From Incurvaria masculella (Eukaryota > Arthropoda > Insecta > Lepidoptera > Incurvariidae), in contig OX335651.1 in NCBI GenBank assembly GCA_946894095.1, positions 5,726,501-5,790,500 of the forward strand: DNA of 64,000 bases, read 5' to 3'. Below the pieces are notes generated by a model, which was given only the letters and a program-made list of their open reading frames with translations, was not told where the DNA came from and ran no database searches. Positions within the stretch are counted from its first letter, which is position 1; each line of letters starts with the position of its first letter. Positions 1 through 11,987 of this stretch are shown piece by piece. The translations under genes and the position numbers were made by a program.

Positions 1-250
1 AGAGTAAGTATTTGATTTTATTAAATAATACATCTTTTGTTCAAAGTTCATGAGGCTACAAAAGTAAACACATGGTGTATTTCTTCCACCTCTTCGTTTA
101 TGCAATCCAATACGAAGTCAAAGACTGATTTAGAATCAGGCGATACATGTTGTTAAATTGGCCGCTGCATATATTTTCGTTGCTCATGTATTAAGGGAAA
201 AAAAGGTCATACCTTTTTGCTACGTGCTAAAAATTCTCTGCAGATCCTTA
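1..250. other. Unassigned AT-rich sequence
   Basis: I see no gene, repeat or site here that I can support. Confidence 0.5.
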
Positions 251-1372
251 TGTTTGTTCAAAATGTTAGTAATATTATTTGTATTTAGCACAAATTAAAA
301 TGGAGCCTTTACAAATTCCGTTTCAAATACACGAAACATTAAACATCTAGGAGAATCAATAAACCTATTACGATACCTATGTTAATACTACGGCGATGAT
401 GAACGACTTTATACAATTTGGAGCACCATCTATAATATCGATTTATAGATGGTGCTTTTTGAGCTTTAATATTTTTTTTATCCCTAACCTTTACATTGCA
501 TACCAGGATCGTATGAACGATGATTAGTACTAAACACAACCTAACAGCTAACTTCGAATATAATTTTATATACAAGCTAACTTATCTCCAAAAAACTAAT
601 TCATACTAAATTAAATATTCAAGGGGTTTCATGTTAATATTGGTTAAAATGTTTATACAATCTTACAATGGAGCACTCAGCGGAAATTTTACAAATAGTT
701 AAGGCAAACGTTATTACTCGTCAAACAAACTATAAACTAAAAAAGAAAAAAAAAATCCTCACGCCTAAACTGAAAATTGCCAAGAACACATTATGTGTAC
801 AGAAAAGTCTTGGTATAATACTCACGCAACTCATTCCACACAATATTGAAGATATTTTGAACTCTAAAAGGGGTGAACATTTGGAATATGATAAGCGAGT
901 ATTGTTAATAGTGAAAAGAAGATAGCTATAATTTCCGCCTTAAATAATGTCTCTCTCAGTATTTCTAGTCCTCAATCTAGTATGCAGTACTTGCTATAAT
1001 AAGGCTACCAAAAGTCAGGATTTGCCCTGGAGCATCAGAACTTTTAGCTCTTGCAATGATATTGCTATTTCTAAAGAATTGTCAGGTTTTTTTCATGATT
1101 TAAGCTACATATTTTGTTTCGCAAATTGTTTGCTGTTTTTGACGACACACAAAAATTGATCCTACACACAAAAATGTTTGAGGAGGACTTCTTTTTTTTA
1201 TTATGAACAAAATATGATTACCTTATATACACCTAATATATACCTTATTTCGGCTCAACTACAGGTAGCTGTACACCATGGATGTATTTTGAGCAAATTT
1301 AAGCACTATTATATTTATTTGACATGATATTTTTTTTTATTATGATTTTTAGGCCTGTCCACTTTTCATATG

Positions 1373-1500
1373 AATGAATGATTTGAATGAATGAATGAAT
1401 GAATAAATGATTTATTTGCATGAAGAAATTACAGATTTTTTCAGGATACTAATTGATTAAATAAATACAGTGTAGATAAACAAAATTACAGTTTTTTTCA
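1373..1500 (-). mobile_element. Short LINE 3' tail with GAAT repeat
   Basis: A run of GAATGAATGAAT... is followed by AAATGATTTATTTGCATG and an AT-rich stretch. It interrupts sequence that is continuous in the other duplicate near 10750. The arrangement matches 46855-46900, where a minus-strand AATAAA precedes an ATTC repeat. This is typical of a 5'-truncated LINE insertion. It post-dates the duplication. Confidence 0.55.
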
Positions 1501-1964
1501 TGAGTGACTTACAAGGACCTGAGCACCATTGAAAAGGCCAATGTGGTAACAAAGATTTGACTTGAACTCATGATCCAGAACACAACCATTCCACCACGGA
1601 TCAGAAATTGTTATTTAACTATCTTAGACAAAATTTGTTTTGCACCTTATACCGCAATCCTGTAAGGGTATGAAGGATATTTGAATGACATAAATCCAAT
1701 TCAACAATATTATTAAACATGTTAATGATTTATAGGTCGTAAATGAGTCATTCAATGCCGATTAAAATCTAAAAACATATTGTATGCACTTACATTGCAT
1801 TTGATTTGACATTGAGCCCAAATTTGAGCAACACACGTGTACCCTGGAACGGTTTCCGATGAACATTCACAATCAATGATATTTACAACCAATGAAATAT
1901 CAATAAATGTTGTCCATATTTTTCAAGCAATATCCATAACACACAGGTAAAATGTTCGACTTAA

Positions 1965-2506
1965 GGCGGCCCAACCCGGCGGCCCCAACTCATTCGCGGG
2001 CACGGTACAAAACCGTGCTGTTGCGCTCTGGGACCTTCTCTGTTTCAAAGAATAAGACAGGCTCCGTGATGAGGAAGATGCAACATGTCCACAAAAAAGA
2101 CAATGTGCATAGTGTATGATTTGGTAAGATTTACGAAAATTTTAATTTCAAGACGACTTATAGCTAAAAGTAAACCACGCCCGCTGTAGTCAAAAATCTA
2201 ACAAAAACCAAATAGATCATAAATATTGATTAAATAAGCTATGTCTGATGACTAATCTTTTTACGATCTTCTTACTTTATCATTGCGTAATCCACCTCCA
2301 AAGTTATTGTATAAAACGCGCGAAAAAATCGAACTTTCGGACCTTATAACTTAGAAACCAAACACAATTTTACAATGCCAATGTTCATCAGACATCTAGT
2401 TCGATCAAATAAAGCTATTTTGAGCAAAATTTTGGATCTCTGACAAGAAATATGGGCGTGATCTTCTTTCCCCTTTTGTATGGGGAGATGAGCGGGTTGG
2501 GCCACC
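1965..2506. mobile_element. TTAA-flanked inverted-repeat element, one arm only
   Basis: The element is flanked by TTAA at 1961-1964 and 2507-2510. Its ends, GGCGGCCCAACCC and GGGTTGGGCCACC, are inverted. Its body from 2045 onward matches the right arm of the palindrome at 15922-16866. The left arm is replaced by an unrelated GC-rich stretch of about 75 bp. The other duplicate has the empty site, so it inserted after duplication. The TTAA target suggests mobilisation by a piggyBac-type transposase. That is an inference from the target alone. Confidence 0.75.
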
Positions 2507-2713
2507 TTAAGAAATGTGAACACAATACTTTCTACGATAATTGTCAGTTTCGCCATTTGCAAATATATTTTCTCAAAATTACACCATAATCTCACATTAA
2601 GATTAATAAGATTTTTTTTTTAAATGTTACAACCATTTTCAAAAAATCTTCCAGCCATATTTGTGCATCAACACGGGTCTGCGAGTTGTAATAAGCGCAG
2701 ACTTACTCCACAA

Positions 2714-2719
2714 TTTAAT
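2714..2719 (-). promoter_or_regulatory. Candidate poly(A) signal for the cassette B transcript
   Basis: ATTAAA lies on the minus strand about 290 nt after the cassette B stop. The corresponding site in the other copy (about 11635) does not read ATTAAA. It is a candidate only. Confidence 0.25.
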
Positions 2720-3006
2720 TAGTTATGACACTAACTAGTGCCGGACATTTGATTTGAGGACAAATAATAATACATTAGAAGCAATTGAATATTTCACATT
2801 TGATGTGATCTGTTGACACGGACATTGTCAATGGCGCAATACTCATTAAGATATATGTTGTAATTAAAAAATATAAATATACATGAATACTATCAACATT
2901 CAAAAACCTAATATGTTATAATAATACATGTACACCGCGGGATGTGCTCTCGAGTAGAATTTGTAACTAGTAGCGCGAATGCCAGTGTTGCCAGCACTGC
3001 CGGCTC

Positions 3007-3087
3007 TCATATGGGACGCGTGAAGTTGTCTGGGAATAATCCTATCTCGTTGGTGGTCTCTTTGATCCCCATCAGCCAGCCCTCCTC
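3007..3087 (-). CDS. Duplicate SH3 cassette B, terminal exon with stop
   Basis: This is the paralog of 12068-11988, with the same length (26 codons + TGA). It starts EEGWLMGIKETTNEIGLFP and ends DNFTRPI. The acceptor AATTTGACAG before GAGGAG is intact and the stop is at 3009-3007. There are four differing codons: one synonymous and K to I, M to L, A to D. The ligand-binding Trp and the FPxNF motif are retained, and GLFPDNF is a perfectly normal SH3 ending. With 4266-4127 it would make an isoform one residue shorter than A. No transcript evidence is available to me. Confidence 0.65.
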   Translation of the reverse strand, partial: EEGWLMGIKETTNEIGLFPDNFTRPI

Positions 3088-4126
3088 CTGTCAAATTGGT
3101 TTCTTATTAACATGTTTCTTCAAACAAGGCAGCCAATTTGTAGCGCCATGCAATACCTTTGTACTTTTTAACAATATTTATACGAAAACACCTCGTTCCA
3201 ATTGAATTGTCCATTTGTGTTTTACAAAAATGCAAAAAAAAAAAAGTTAAAGTTTTCGTTTCATTTTAATTTAGATTTCGATCAAGCATGTGGAAATTGA
3301 ACAAAAAAGAGACATATTTGTAGTTAGTGATCTACTAGCATCACAATATTTTTTATATATCGTAGTGTAACTACCCACGGTCCCAAATGTAAACCCTTAT
3401 AATGTTTAAATAGTTTTCATTATTAATTTCAATACCATTCATGCCAAATCAACCAAAATAATATCATTCATGCAATATGAAAACACCTCAGTGAAAAATA
3501 ATCAATTATACCAAATAATTAATAAAATATGATATAAAATTCATTCCATAATCAATAATATCTTAAAATATCTACATAATTCCCCACAAACGCCATTTCT
3601 CTCATCAATGCAGTTTAGCCTTTCAGCCATGACATCATTCAGACCAACAGCACGCTCGCTAGTAGAACAGGCCTTTCATTGTTCGAGAGGTAATTCCCTA
3701 TTATGAGTTCGACCAAGAAAAATGTTCATATATGAACCTCCATATATTGACAGATGTTTGCTATAGCTACTAATTGTATGTGGTAGCAATATATGGTACC
3801 CACAGTAGCTTAAAAAAATCTCAGTATATTATATAATAATATAATGCAAAGTATGTAATGTCAAGCGTGTAGGTAAATATTAATTAACGTCTTTTGGTTC
3901 AATTTAGGTACCTAGTAGGGATTGTAATGTGTCTACTATTGAGGATCAAGCATAGCTTATATTTTCATAAGTCTCTGGCTTAAATTCTGTATTTGAAACG
4001 AGCAACACATATTCTGATTTGTCACCCTAGATTAACTTACACCACTTTGGTTATCACATGAGCAGCTGAAGAAATCACCATAATATATTGACAGCAGCAA
4101 CAATGGATGATCGAGAGTTACGTCAC

Positions 4127-4266
4127 CTTTTGATCGTACTCGATGACGCAGATGACGTCGCCAACATCGAGCGACAGTTCGTCAGCGACCTGGCGAGTGT
4201 AGCGGTACGTAGCGCGCACGCGGTACAGCACGACCGGCCGCGGCGGCAGACCCGCCAGCGTCGCGC
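4127..4266 (-). CDS. Duplicate SH3 cassette B, first exon (alternative or young pseudo-exon)
   Basis: This is a paralogous copy of 13334-13192 inside the segmental duplication. It is 140 bp (2 + 46 codons) and open throughout. It reads ATLAGLPPRPVVLYRVRATY, then RYTRQVADELSLDVGD, then VICVIEYDQK. The acceptor GTTAACAG and the donor GTGACG are retained. Compared with copy A there is a 6-nt in-frame insertion after Pro-Pro and a 9-nt in-frame deletion in the n-Src loop. Substitutions include ED to QV in the RT loop, F to L in DELSF, R to C and V to I. The phase still fits the linker exon. Expression is unknown. It may be an alternative exon or a copy too young to have broken. Confidence 0.65.
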
Positions 4267-5070
4267 CTGTTAACATAACCTCAATTTATCCGAATCGGAG
4301 GGCTCAACATGATGGCTGCCCGTGACAATAAGACTGCGTTTTACCACCTTTATGTTTCAGGATCGGCTCCTGATTCCCGATCCTGTGCTCTCTGCACCCA
4401 ATTGCAGCTCCAGGGGCGTGGCTCACGTCACCCGATCCACATAGAGTGGAGAGCCGGCGCGGCGGCGCCGGACACAAGAGGGGTGTGCAGCCACAGAAAA
4501 CCAGATTAGCTGTTTCTATTCTTTATTTATGATATGTATTAATTCTGTAGGCAGAAATAATATTAATATAAAATATACTGTGATAATTGTGCAAAATTAC
4601 AAAAATATATCAGTCACACAAAAATAAATAACATACTTACAAATAATTTCATCAAAAAGCTTTTAAGTATAAATTTTACCATATTATTCACCAAACAAGC
4701 CATATACATTATTTACACAAATATCTGTAAATATAATGAATGTACAATAACGACACGTCATAAAATGAATTTGTATAAAATCGGTACCATAAAAAATTAG
4801 GACAATGTCAAATGTATAGGTTGCAAGTTTTGCGGAGCAAATGAGGTCGCTGTCCTAATTAATTCTCCTGAACATGTTATGTCCAGGGCACAATCCGTCT
4901 TTGTTTGCAAGTGTCACATGTATTTTGGAGAATTGGGGGGCACCAATCCATATATTTTTATCTAGCTCAGCTTCCCCTTGTATCTCATGGCAGAGGTCAT
5001 AGTTACAATCCCCCTTCCATTCATGCATCACTTTTTCTTGGGAGCTAGTTAGATAGAGGGCGTCCATTAA

Positions 5071-5448
5071 TTATGTTAGGCCTTTTTGGGGATTTTGGCA
5101 TTGCAGTACTTAACCGAAGGTCAGTCTTACATAGTTTGTAGGCTAGAAAATTCTACCCTCTGAATTTGTAATAGTGCGCTTGTCGCAATTTCATATAGAT
5201 CCTTTGGATTCCGTAGGTATGTTTCCTGCATGCGAGATTTGCCCTACTTTCTCCCTTTTCAATAAGATTTCTGCTCCAAAATCTCTGTGAAAATCGACCT
5301 AACATGATAAGTATACCCACATAAGAGAATGTTCTAATAAAGCATTTTTGCGCCAAAAACTCGGTCGATATCAATACTTGATAGTTAATAATATTTCTGG
5401 GCTATGCTACTTCTCTGTCTTGCATTTTAAATAGTCATTTATATTTTT
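5071..5448. other. Unassigned sequence between duplicate copy B and the SINE
   Basis: There is no exon or repeat I can name. ORFs here are short and without recognisable content. Confidence 0.4.
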
Positions 5449-5815
5449 GCGGCTCGTAGCCTAGTGGCGCGGGGACTGGCCTAGCGTACCAGAGGCCTGA
5501 GTTCAATACCGACTTGCACCACTGTCTTTCTCTTTCCGAGTTCGATAAGTGCATTTTTGTCACGATCGCGAGCTGCTCCATGGTTCGAAATCCATGTAAA
5601 ACTGAAGGTCCCCTTCCCCTACTAGGAGGTAGGGTTTAAGCCCGCCCGGGTTGGTGGTACCATCGCATTGGATGAAAAGATGGTCGAAGCGGCAATGAAA
5701 AATTGTCCGTGTTTTCCATCCAGTTCAATGTAGCCGTGCTCATAGAGGGAAGGTCCTGGCATGGCACTAAATTCTTTCGGGAATGTGGTGTATTGGGCTA
5801 ATATCATAACGGTAG
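5449..5815 (+). mobile_element. SINE with tRNA-like head (full-length copy)
   Basis: The head GCGGCTCGTAGCCTAGTGGCG holds an A box, and GAGTTCAATACCG is a B-box-like site. The family body follows: TCTTTCTCTTTCCGAGTTCGATAAGTGCA, then AAACTGAAGGTCCCCTTCC, then CCATCCAGTTCAATGTAGCC, ending near AATTCTTTCGGGAATGTGGTG. About nine further complete or partial copies are in the window. Confidence 0.75.
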
Positions 5816-6229
5816 TTGTGTGGTATTAGCCATCTATTTCAGGTCGCATAAAAAAAAACCTGTACTATTAGAACAAGTTGCTATTTGGATGATCAGACCA
5901 AAACACCTCGATCGCGAAATTCTAAAAATTTCGCTAGAATTTTTCCATCAATCGTGTAATCGTGTGCATGTGGATTGCGTTTACCGTTTATTTTCATATG
6001 GCTACATTTGGCGAGGTGAAGAGGCATACCGTTATTCTTGCACCAAACCTAACCGGCATCCAGGTCCCATTGTAGCAAGTTGCAGTCGGTTTTATATCTA
6101 ATAACAGTGTATATTGCAAGTCAATTATTTTTATTTATTCTTACTTCGTTCTGCAAAACATTCAAAGTTGTTAAATTGCACATAATGCTTTGTATTATTC
6201 ATTCTCCATTATTCTTAATTTTAGTACCC

Positions 6230-6960
6230 TTAATCTATGGTCTACTCAAACCGTATTAAAATGTTTTATCCATAGGCTTAGAATATCACGCTATGATAGG
6301 TACGCCAAGAACTTACCCTCCCTGGTCATATTGAGATCGTTTGCAAACATTAAGAACCTAGCGTATCGTATGTGTTACAATATCGTTTATGTTGACTAGA
6401 ACAAATACAGGGCCCAGATGAGATCCTTGTGGTAGGCCCGATGAGATAAAGTCTCTTGAGTTCAGCTGTGATCGGATTCGTAACAGCGTAGAAGTGGTCC
6501 ATGGATTCCAAGTCTATTTGGTTTACTTAAAAAGATGTCATGGATCACTCAAATGTTTGATAAAATCAGTATAGATTATATGCACTTCCAGATATTGTTC
6601 GAGTGACCTAATGGCATGGCATCATTGCAAAATACTGATCGATTCGATTTTTTTATTTTTGTTGATTTTTTTGGCAAAAATTCATGCTTTTAAAGAATAA
6701 TCTAATAATTTATGTCGCCACAATTTTTTTTTAATGAAGGATGGACTCAAACACTTTGCCCATAGCTGGAAGAATGGAGATTGGATGGTAGTTACCAACA
6801 TCAGAGGTATCTCCTATCTTATGGATGGGTGTTGCACGTGCTGTTTTCCATAAAAAGAGAACATGCCTACGTGTAGTAATTGATTAATTATTTTGGACAA
6901 GGGTTCTGCTAGGACCTATGCACAATTCTTAAAAACAGTTTGAATGCATTCTCAAATTGT
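6230..6960 (-). pseudogene. Decayed Jockey-like LINE reverse transcriptase
   Basis: Read on the minus strand with several frameshifts and stops, blocks appear in the correct order. First (6960-6720) come residues like LAEPLSKIINQ, ATPIHKIGDTSDVGNY and ISILPAMGKVFE. Later (6440-6300) come GIHGPLLR, a GLPQGSHLGPV-like stretch and FANDL at the FADD site. These are typical of Jockey-clade non-LTR reverse transcriptases. It is too broken to function. The spacer between the SH3 duplicates holds it. Confidence 0.65.
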
Positions 6961-7235
6961 AGGTGGCACACCTCTTTACCGCGCTGTCGGTAGCGAATAC
7001 CGCGCGATACCAGTACCGCGTATACCTGATCAGGCCTTTAGGCCTGGGATACAAATCAGGTTTCCTGATCGGCTTTCCTGATCAGGAATCAGAATCTGCC
7101 TCTCCGGACGGAACGACTCTATTCAAAATCTATGGTCCGGGCGGGACACACAATCTTTACTGAATCCGGACCGCTGCTGTAGCCCCGCCCATTTTTTTTA
7201 TGGAACCTAACTTGGATAGCTAATACCACATAACT

Positions 7236-7505
7236 GCTGTCATGATATTGGCTCAATACACCACATTCATGAAGGAATTAGGTGCCATACCAGGGCCCTT
7301 TCTTTATGAGCACGCTTACATTGAACTGGATGGAAAACACGGACGATTTTTCATTCCCCGGGCGGAAGGGGACCTACTGTTTTACATGGATTCCCAACCA
7401 TAGAACAGATCGTATTATTAGCGAAATGCACTAATCCAATTCAGAAAGAGAAAGAATGTGGTGCATGACCGGGGCGAGTATTGTCAGGATGGGCTTGTAA
7501 TTTTG
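7236..7505 (-). mobile_element. SINE, same family, minus strand
   Basis: Reverse of the body: CAATACACCACATTC, GAATTAGGTGCCATACCAGG, TTGAACTGGATGGAAAAC, GGGGACCTACTGTTTTACATGG, ending at GCATGACCGGGGCGAG, where the tRNA-like head begins. The head is truncated and there is an internal deletion. Confidence 0.7.
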
Positions 7506-7534
7506 CTCTTTTGAGATCAAACTGTCTCTCTATA

Positions 7535-7676
7535 TAGCCCAATACACCACATTCCCGAAGGAATTAGGTGCCATGCCAGGACCTTCCCTTTATGGGCACG
7601 GCTACGTTAAACTAAATGGAAAAAAGGTCAATTTTTATTGCCGCTTCCACCATCTTTTCATCCAATGCAATGGTAA
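7535..7676 (-). mobile_element. SINE fragment, same family, minus strand
   Basis: CCCAATACACCACATTCCCG, GAATTAGGTGCCATGCCAGG and CATCCAATGCAATGGTA are present. Only the 3' half of the element is here. Confidence 0.65.
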
Positions 7677-8025
7677 AAGTGAGCCAGATTTTGTAATAAA
7701 CAAGCTGAATTATGTAAGCTAATGTCCAAGTAGTAATGTAGGTATAGTCTGTAACGTATCACCTTCGATTGGTGCTCGCGGCTCAGGATAATTGACAAAG
7801 TGTGACGACGCCCGTTTCCCGGGGGCAAAGAAACGGGCCAACCGAGTGCAGCGCGCCCGCAAACTCGCCATTTTTTTCTGTACACAACTTCACTTCAGCA
7901 CTGAGCGACCACCGTCGCAAGCAGTACGTGAGGCATCTTATCAAACGTTATCAGCAAGTATTTAATTATTTGATATGGTTTGACGATAGGCTATAAGATA
8001 CAGAACATAAACATGTTTACGAAAT
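7677..8025. other. Unassigned spacer
   Basis: It contains a GC-richer piece (7800-7870, with CCCGTTTCCCGGG) but no recognisable gene. It lies between SINE fragments and the GGGTTCCGTAC repeat. Confidence 0.4.
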
Positions 8026-8301
8026 ATAAAAAATCGGCCAAGTGCGAGTCCGACTCACACACAAAGGATTCCGTACCATCGTTCAAGATTTAACACAAAA
8101 AAATCATGTTTATTGTTTGTTTTTTTTATTTATATTATTTTACCTATTTGTTGTTATAGCGGCAAAATAAATACACACTGTGAACATTTCAGCTGCCTAC
8201 CTATTACGGTTCATGAGATACAGCCCTGTGACAGGCGGACGGTCAGACAGCGGAGGCTTAGTAATAGGGTTCCGTTTTCACCCTTCGGGTACGGAACCCT
8301 A
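8026..8301 (+). mobile_element. Dispersed 'GGGTTCCGTAC' repeat
   Basis: It runs from AAAAATCGGCCAAGTGCGAG to GGTACGGAACCCTA. Inside are CGGTTCATGAGATACAGCCC and GTTGTTATAGCGGCAAAATA. A second copy in reverse orientation is at 53612-53800. This repeat is common in lepidopteran genomes. I do not assign a class. Confidence 0.7.
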
Positions 8302-8320
8302 AAAAAAAAATTAACAAAAA

Positions 8321-8518
8321 AAATAACCGACTTCAAAGAAAAAGCACTAAAAAGTAAAAAATAATGCGCACGCGCTGCGCCAATCAAGAGAACCGAACCT
8401 AACCTAACCTAACCTTGGCTGACACCGACTCAAAAAATAACAGAAATCGTAACTACAAAAATGGAAATTATTTTTTACTTTTTAGTGCTTTTTCTTTGAG
8501 GTCGGTTATTTTTTTTGG
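8321..8518. mobile_element. Hairpin MITE with ACCGACTTC ends
   Basis: AATAACCGACTTCAAAGAAA with AGCACTAAAAAGT on the left is repeated in reverse on the right at 8468-8512. The arms are about 48 bp and the whole is about 198 bp. The loop holds four CCTAA units (8396-8415). Confidence 0.7.
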
Positions 8519-8882
8519 TATTTTTTTTATTTGTTTATTTTTAGTGAATCTGAAGTACACTTACTAATTTGTACACGTCCTTTCCAATAAACAAAGAATC
8601 ACCGAAATCGGTTGGCGTTATATTGAGTTATTCGTCCATTTGTTGCGCACATCTTAATACAAATTTAAGACTTATATGATTTTCTCATGGATATCATTGT
8701 CAGAACTTAATCAAATTAAAATGGGACCACTTGGGAAGCACTAGCTTTCATTTAAAAAAATAATCATCCAAATCGGTTCACCTAGGCAAAAGTTATGAGG
8801 TAACAAACATAAAAAAAAGCAAAAAAAAAATAATCATACAGACGAATTGATAACCTCTTCCTTTTTTTGAAGTCGGTTAAAA
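8519..8882 (-). repeat. ACCGACTTC-type dispersed repeat, second element
   Basis: The end TTTTTGAAGTCGGTTAAAAA (8858-8882) is the terminal motif of a common lepidopteran repeat. A short piece recurs at 32100-32142 (CCTCCTCCTTTTGTGAAGTC). No ORF. Confidence 0.5.
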
Positions 8883-9416
8883 AAGCAACTGTGCAGCCCA
8901 ATAAGGGGCAACTTGGTACACAGTAGTTACCTGCGAGCGAACGTGGAGCTAATTGATAGGTATTTTGTGGTAGTGCCACGGAGGAAAGCACGGAATATTG
9001 AGGAGGCAGGAAGTGAAACGTTTGTAATTTTTTTTTGTGTAGTGCCAATTGGCCAATCCTTTGTAGTCAATAAATTCATAGTAGTGATGCGCTCCTACAT
9101 GCTTCGCAGAAGTCATGTAGACACATAATTTGTGTTTATTACAGTGAGAGGGGTGAGAAAAATAAAGAAAACAAAACAGGAAATGTGAGAAAAATGTATT
9201 TGCAACTGTAAAAACTGTACATGTACTAACCAACTTATGATAATTACCTATATGGACCGTTCACTTCATGGCACTGCGTTCCAAACCCCTCGGCCCTTCC
9301 GAACCTCACCTAGTTTATATTCCATTCAATGTTAATTTAATGCTAAAATATTAATGGGAAGTTCGTAATTTCTTATTTTGGAAACTCTCCCGACCTGACA
9401 AAAAGTTGTGATTTCA

Positions 9417-9470
9417 GCCCACCGCACCACATTTCCGAAGGAGCTGGGTGTCATGCCGGGACCTTCCAGT
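9417..9470 (-). mobile_element. SINE 3' fragment, same family, minus strand
   Basis: CACCACATTTCCGAAGGAGC, then TGTCATGCCGGGACCTTCC. Only about 54 bp of the tail remain. It lies at the left boundary of duplicate copy A. Confidence 0.55.
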
Positions 9471-11830
9471 TGATTTGTTTGATCAAAATTTTAATAATAT
9501 TATTTATACTTAGCACAAATTAAAACGGAGCCTTTACAAATTCTGTTTAAAATACACGAAACATTAAACATTAGGGAACATCAATAAGGCTATTACGATA
9601 TCTATGTTAATACTACAGCGATGATGAACGATTTTATACAATTTTGGAGCACCATCTATAATATCATACAAAACACAACGAAAGCCGTGTTCCATAGCAA
9701 GGAGGCACGCAATTGGCACTGAAAGAAATGATGGGATCGATGAAAAATTATACGATTTCATTGGCGGGTGTGACTAATGAAACGGTTATTTCTGAAATGT
9801 ATCGCTATTTGCGCTTTAACTTTTTTTATCCTTAACCTTTAACATTGCATACCAGGATCGTATGAACGATGAGTAGTCCTTCAAAATACTAAACAGAACC
9901 TAACAGCTAACATCGAATATAATTTTATATACAGGCTAACTTATCACCTAAAAACAAATTCATACTAAATTAAATATTCAAGGGGCTTCATATTAATATT
10001 GGTTAAAATGTTTACACAATCTTACAATGGAGCACTCAGCGGAAATTTTACAAATAGTTAACGCAAAGGTTATAAGTAGTCAAACAAACTATAAACTATT
10101 TAGATAAATAGAAACACAAAAAAAAATGCACAAAATTTCAATACATCAAAATGCACGATGGATTTAGGAATACCTCACGCCCAAACTGAAAATTGCCAAT
10201 AAGGTCAACTTTAAGGCGATAGAACATATTATATAGAAAAGTCTTTGTCTAAGTCTAATCACGCAACTCATTCCACACAATATTCAAGATATTTTGAACT
10301 CTAAAAGGGGTGAACATTTGGAATATCATAAGCGAGCATCGTTAATAGTGAAAAGGTGGCAATAGTAATGTCCTTCTCAGTCTTTCTAGTCCTCTTTCTA
10401 GTACAGGATCTACCCTGGAGCGTCAGAATTTTAGCCCTTCCCATGATATCGGTGTTTCTGAAGAATTGTCAGGTTTTTTTATGATTTCAGCCACATATTT
10501 TGTTTAAAGACAAAAAACTCGTCATCGCAAATTGTTTACTGTTTTTGACTACACACAAAAATGTTGTGTTTGTTAACAAAATATGTTTTACCTTGTATGC
10601 ACAATCACCTTAATTCTGCTCGGCTACTGGTTGCTGTACACCATGAATGTATTTTGAGCAAATTATACCAAAAATATTTAAATTATTAGACATAAAGTCA
10701 ATTGTTCTTTTAAAAAAAATATGGTTTTTAGGCCTTTCCACTTTTCATATGGTAACCCTATGCCAGGAGGACCTAAGCACCATTGAAAACGCCAACGTGG
10801 TTACAAAGATTTGATTTAAACGCAACCATTGCACCATGGATCACCAATTGTTATTTAACTATCCTGGGCAAATTTTGTTTTGCACTGCATCACTATAGCG
10901 CAATCCTGTAAGGGCATGAGGGATCCTTAAATATTTGAATGACATAAATCCAATTCAACGAAATGTATAAACGTGTTGATGATTTATAGTTCATAAATGA
11001 GTCAATCAATGCTGATTAAAATGTATAAATATATTATATTAGGGTTTGTAAGAGTTGGCGTGTGTAGATGATGCTTCATGACATTTCGGACCAAACGTTT
11101 TTTACAAACCCTTATATGAGTGTTCACCAGGTTAATATCAAATCATATAGTATAAACATATTTTATATATATGCATTGCATCTGATTTACCGCTTGACTG
11201 GATGATATATCTCATGATTTCTAAAAAAGGTCAATACATTGAGCCCAAATTTTGAGCAACACACTTGTACCCTGGAACGATTTTGCCATTAACATTCACT
11301 ATCAATGATATATAAAACAATATAATATCAATAAATTTTGGCCACATTTTTCAAAGAACATCAATGAGATGTCAATAAACAGGCATTGAATGTAAAAGGT
11401 TCGACATGAGAAATGTGTTTTGTAAAACAAAATCAGACTTACATAAATTCTACGATTATTGTCATTTTCACCATTTGCAAATATATTTTCTCAAAATTAC
11501 ACCATAATTTCACATTAAGATTAATTTGATTTTTTTTATAATGTTATGTTACATCAATTTTCAAAATATCTTCTAGCCATATTTGAGCATCGACATGGGT
11601 CTGCGAGTTGTAATAAGCGCAGACTTACTCCACAACTTAAATTAGTTTTGACGCTAACTAGTGCCTGACATTTCACTTTGAGGACAAATAAAAATACATT
11701 AGAAGCAATTGAATATTTCACATTTGATGTGATCCGTCGACACGGACATTGTCAATGGCGCAATACACATTAAGATATTCGTTGTAATTAAATAATATAA
11801 ATAGACATTAATACTATCAACATTCAACAA

Positions 11831-11836
11831 TTTAAT
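11831..11836 (-). promoter_or_regulatory. Candidate poly(A) signal for the cassette A transcript
   Basis: ATTAAA lies on the minus strand about 150 nt after the cassette A stop. The matching spot in the duplicate (about 2910) has lost the motif. It is a weak hexamer in AT-rich DNA, so this is only a candidate. Confidence 0.3.
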
Positions 11837-11987
11837 ATGTTATATTAATACATCTACACCGCGGCAACACTTTTAGGGTTCACGTCGAAGACACAGCTGG
11901 GTGTGCTCTCGAGTAGAATCTGTAACTAGTACGGAGAATGTCAGTGTTGCCAGCACCGCCGGGAGGTGTCTGACTCGTTGGCTTGGC

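Larger units (their letters stand above)
251..5070. repeat. Segmental duplication, copy B (carries SH3 cassette B)
   Basis: This stretch aligns in the same orientation with about 9480-15005. Both start near AAATTAAAA-GGAGCCTTTACA and both end near the phrase GATCTAGCTCAGC / TTTCATGGCAGAGGTCAT. Sampled stretches (for example 601-710 against 9960-10070) are roughly 90-95% identical. Insertions specific to this copy include a LINE 3' tail (1373-1500), a TTAA element (1965-2506) and extra DNA around 3360-4010 and 4365-4500. It contains the whole SH3 exon pair, the intron and the 3' UTR. Confidence 0.85.

Noticed and set aside
4088..4273. Plus-strand ORF over SH3 cassette B
   Set aside because: It is the antisense shadow of the minus-strand SH3 exon, which has splice sites and a recognisable fold.
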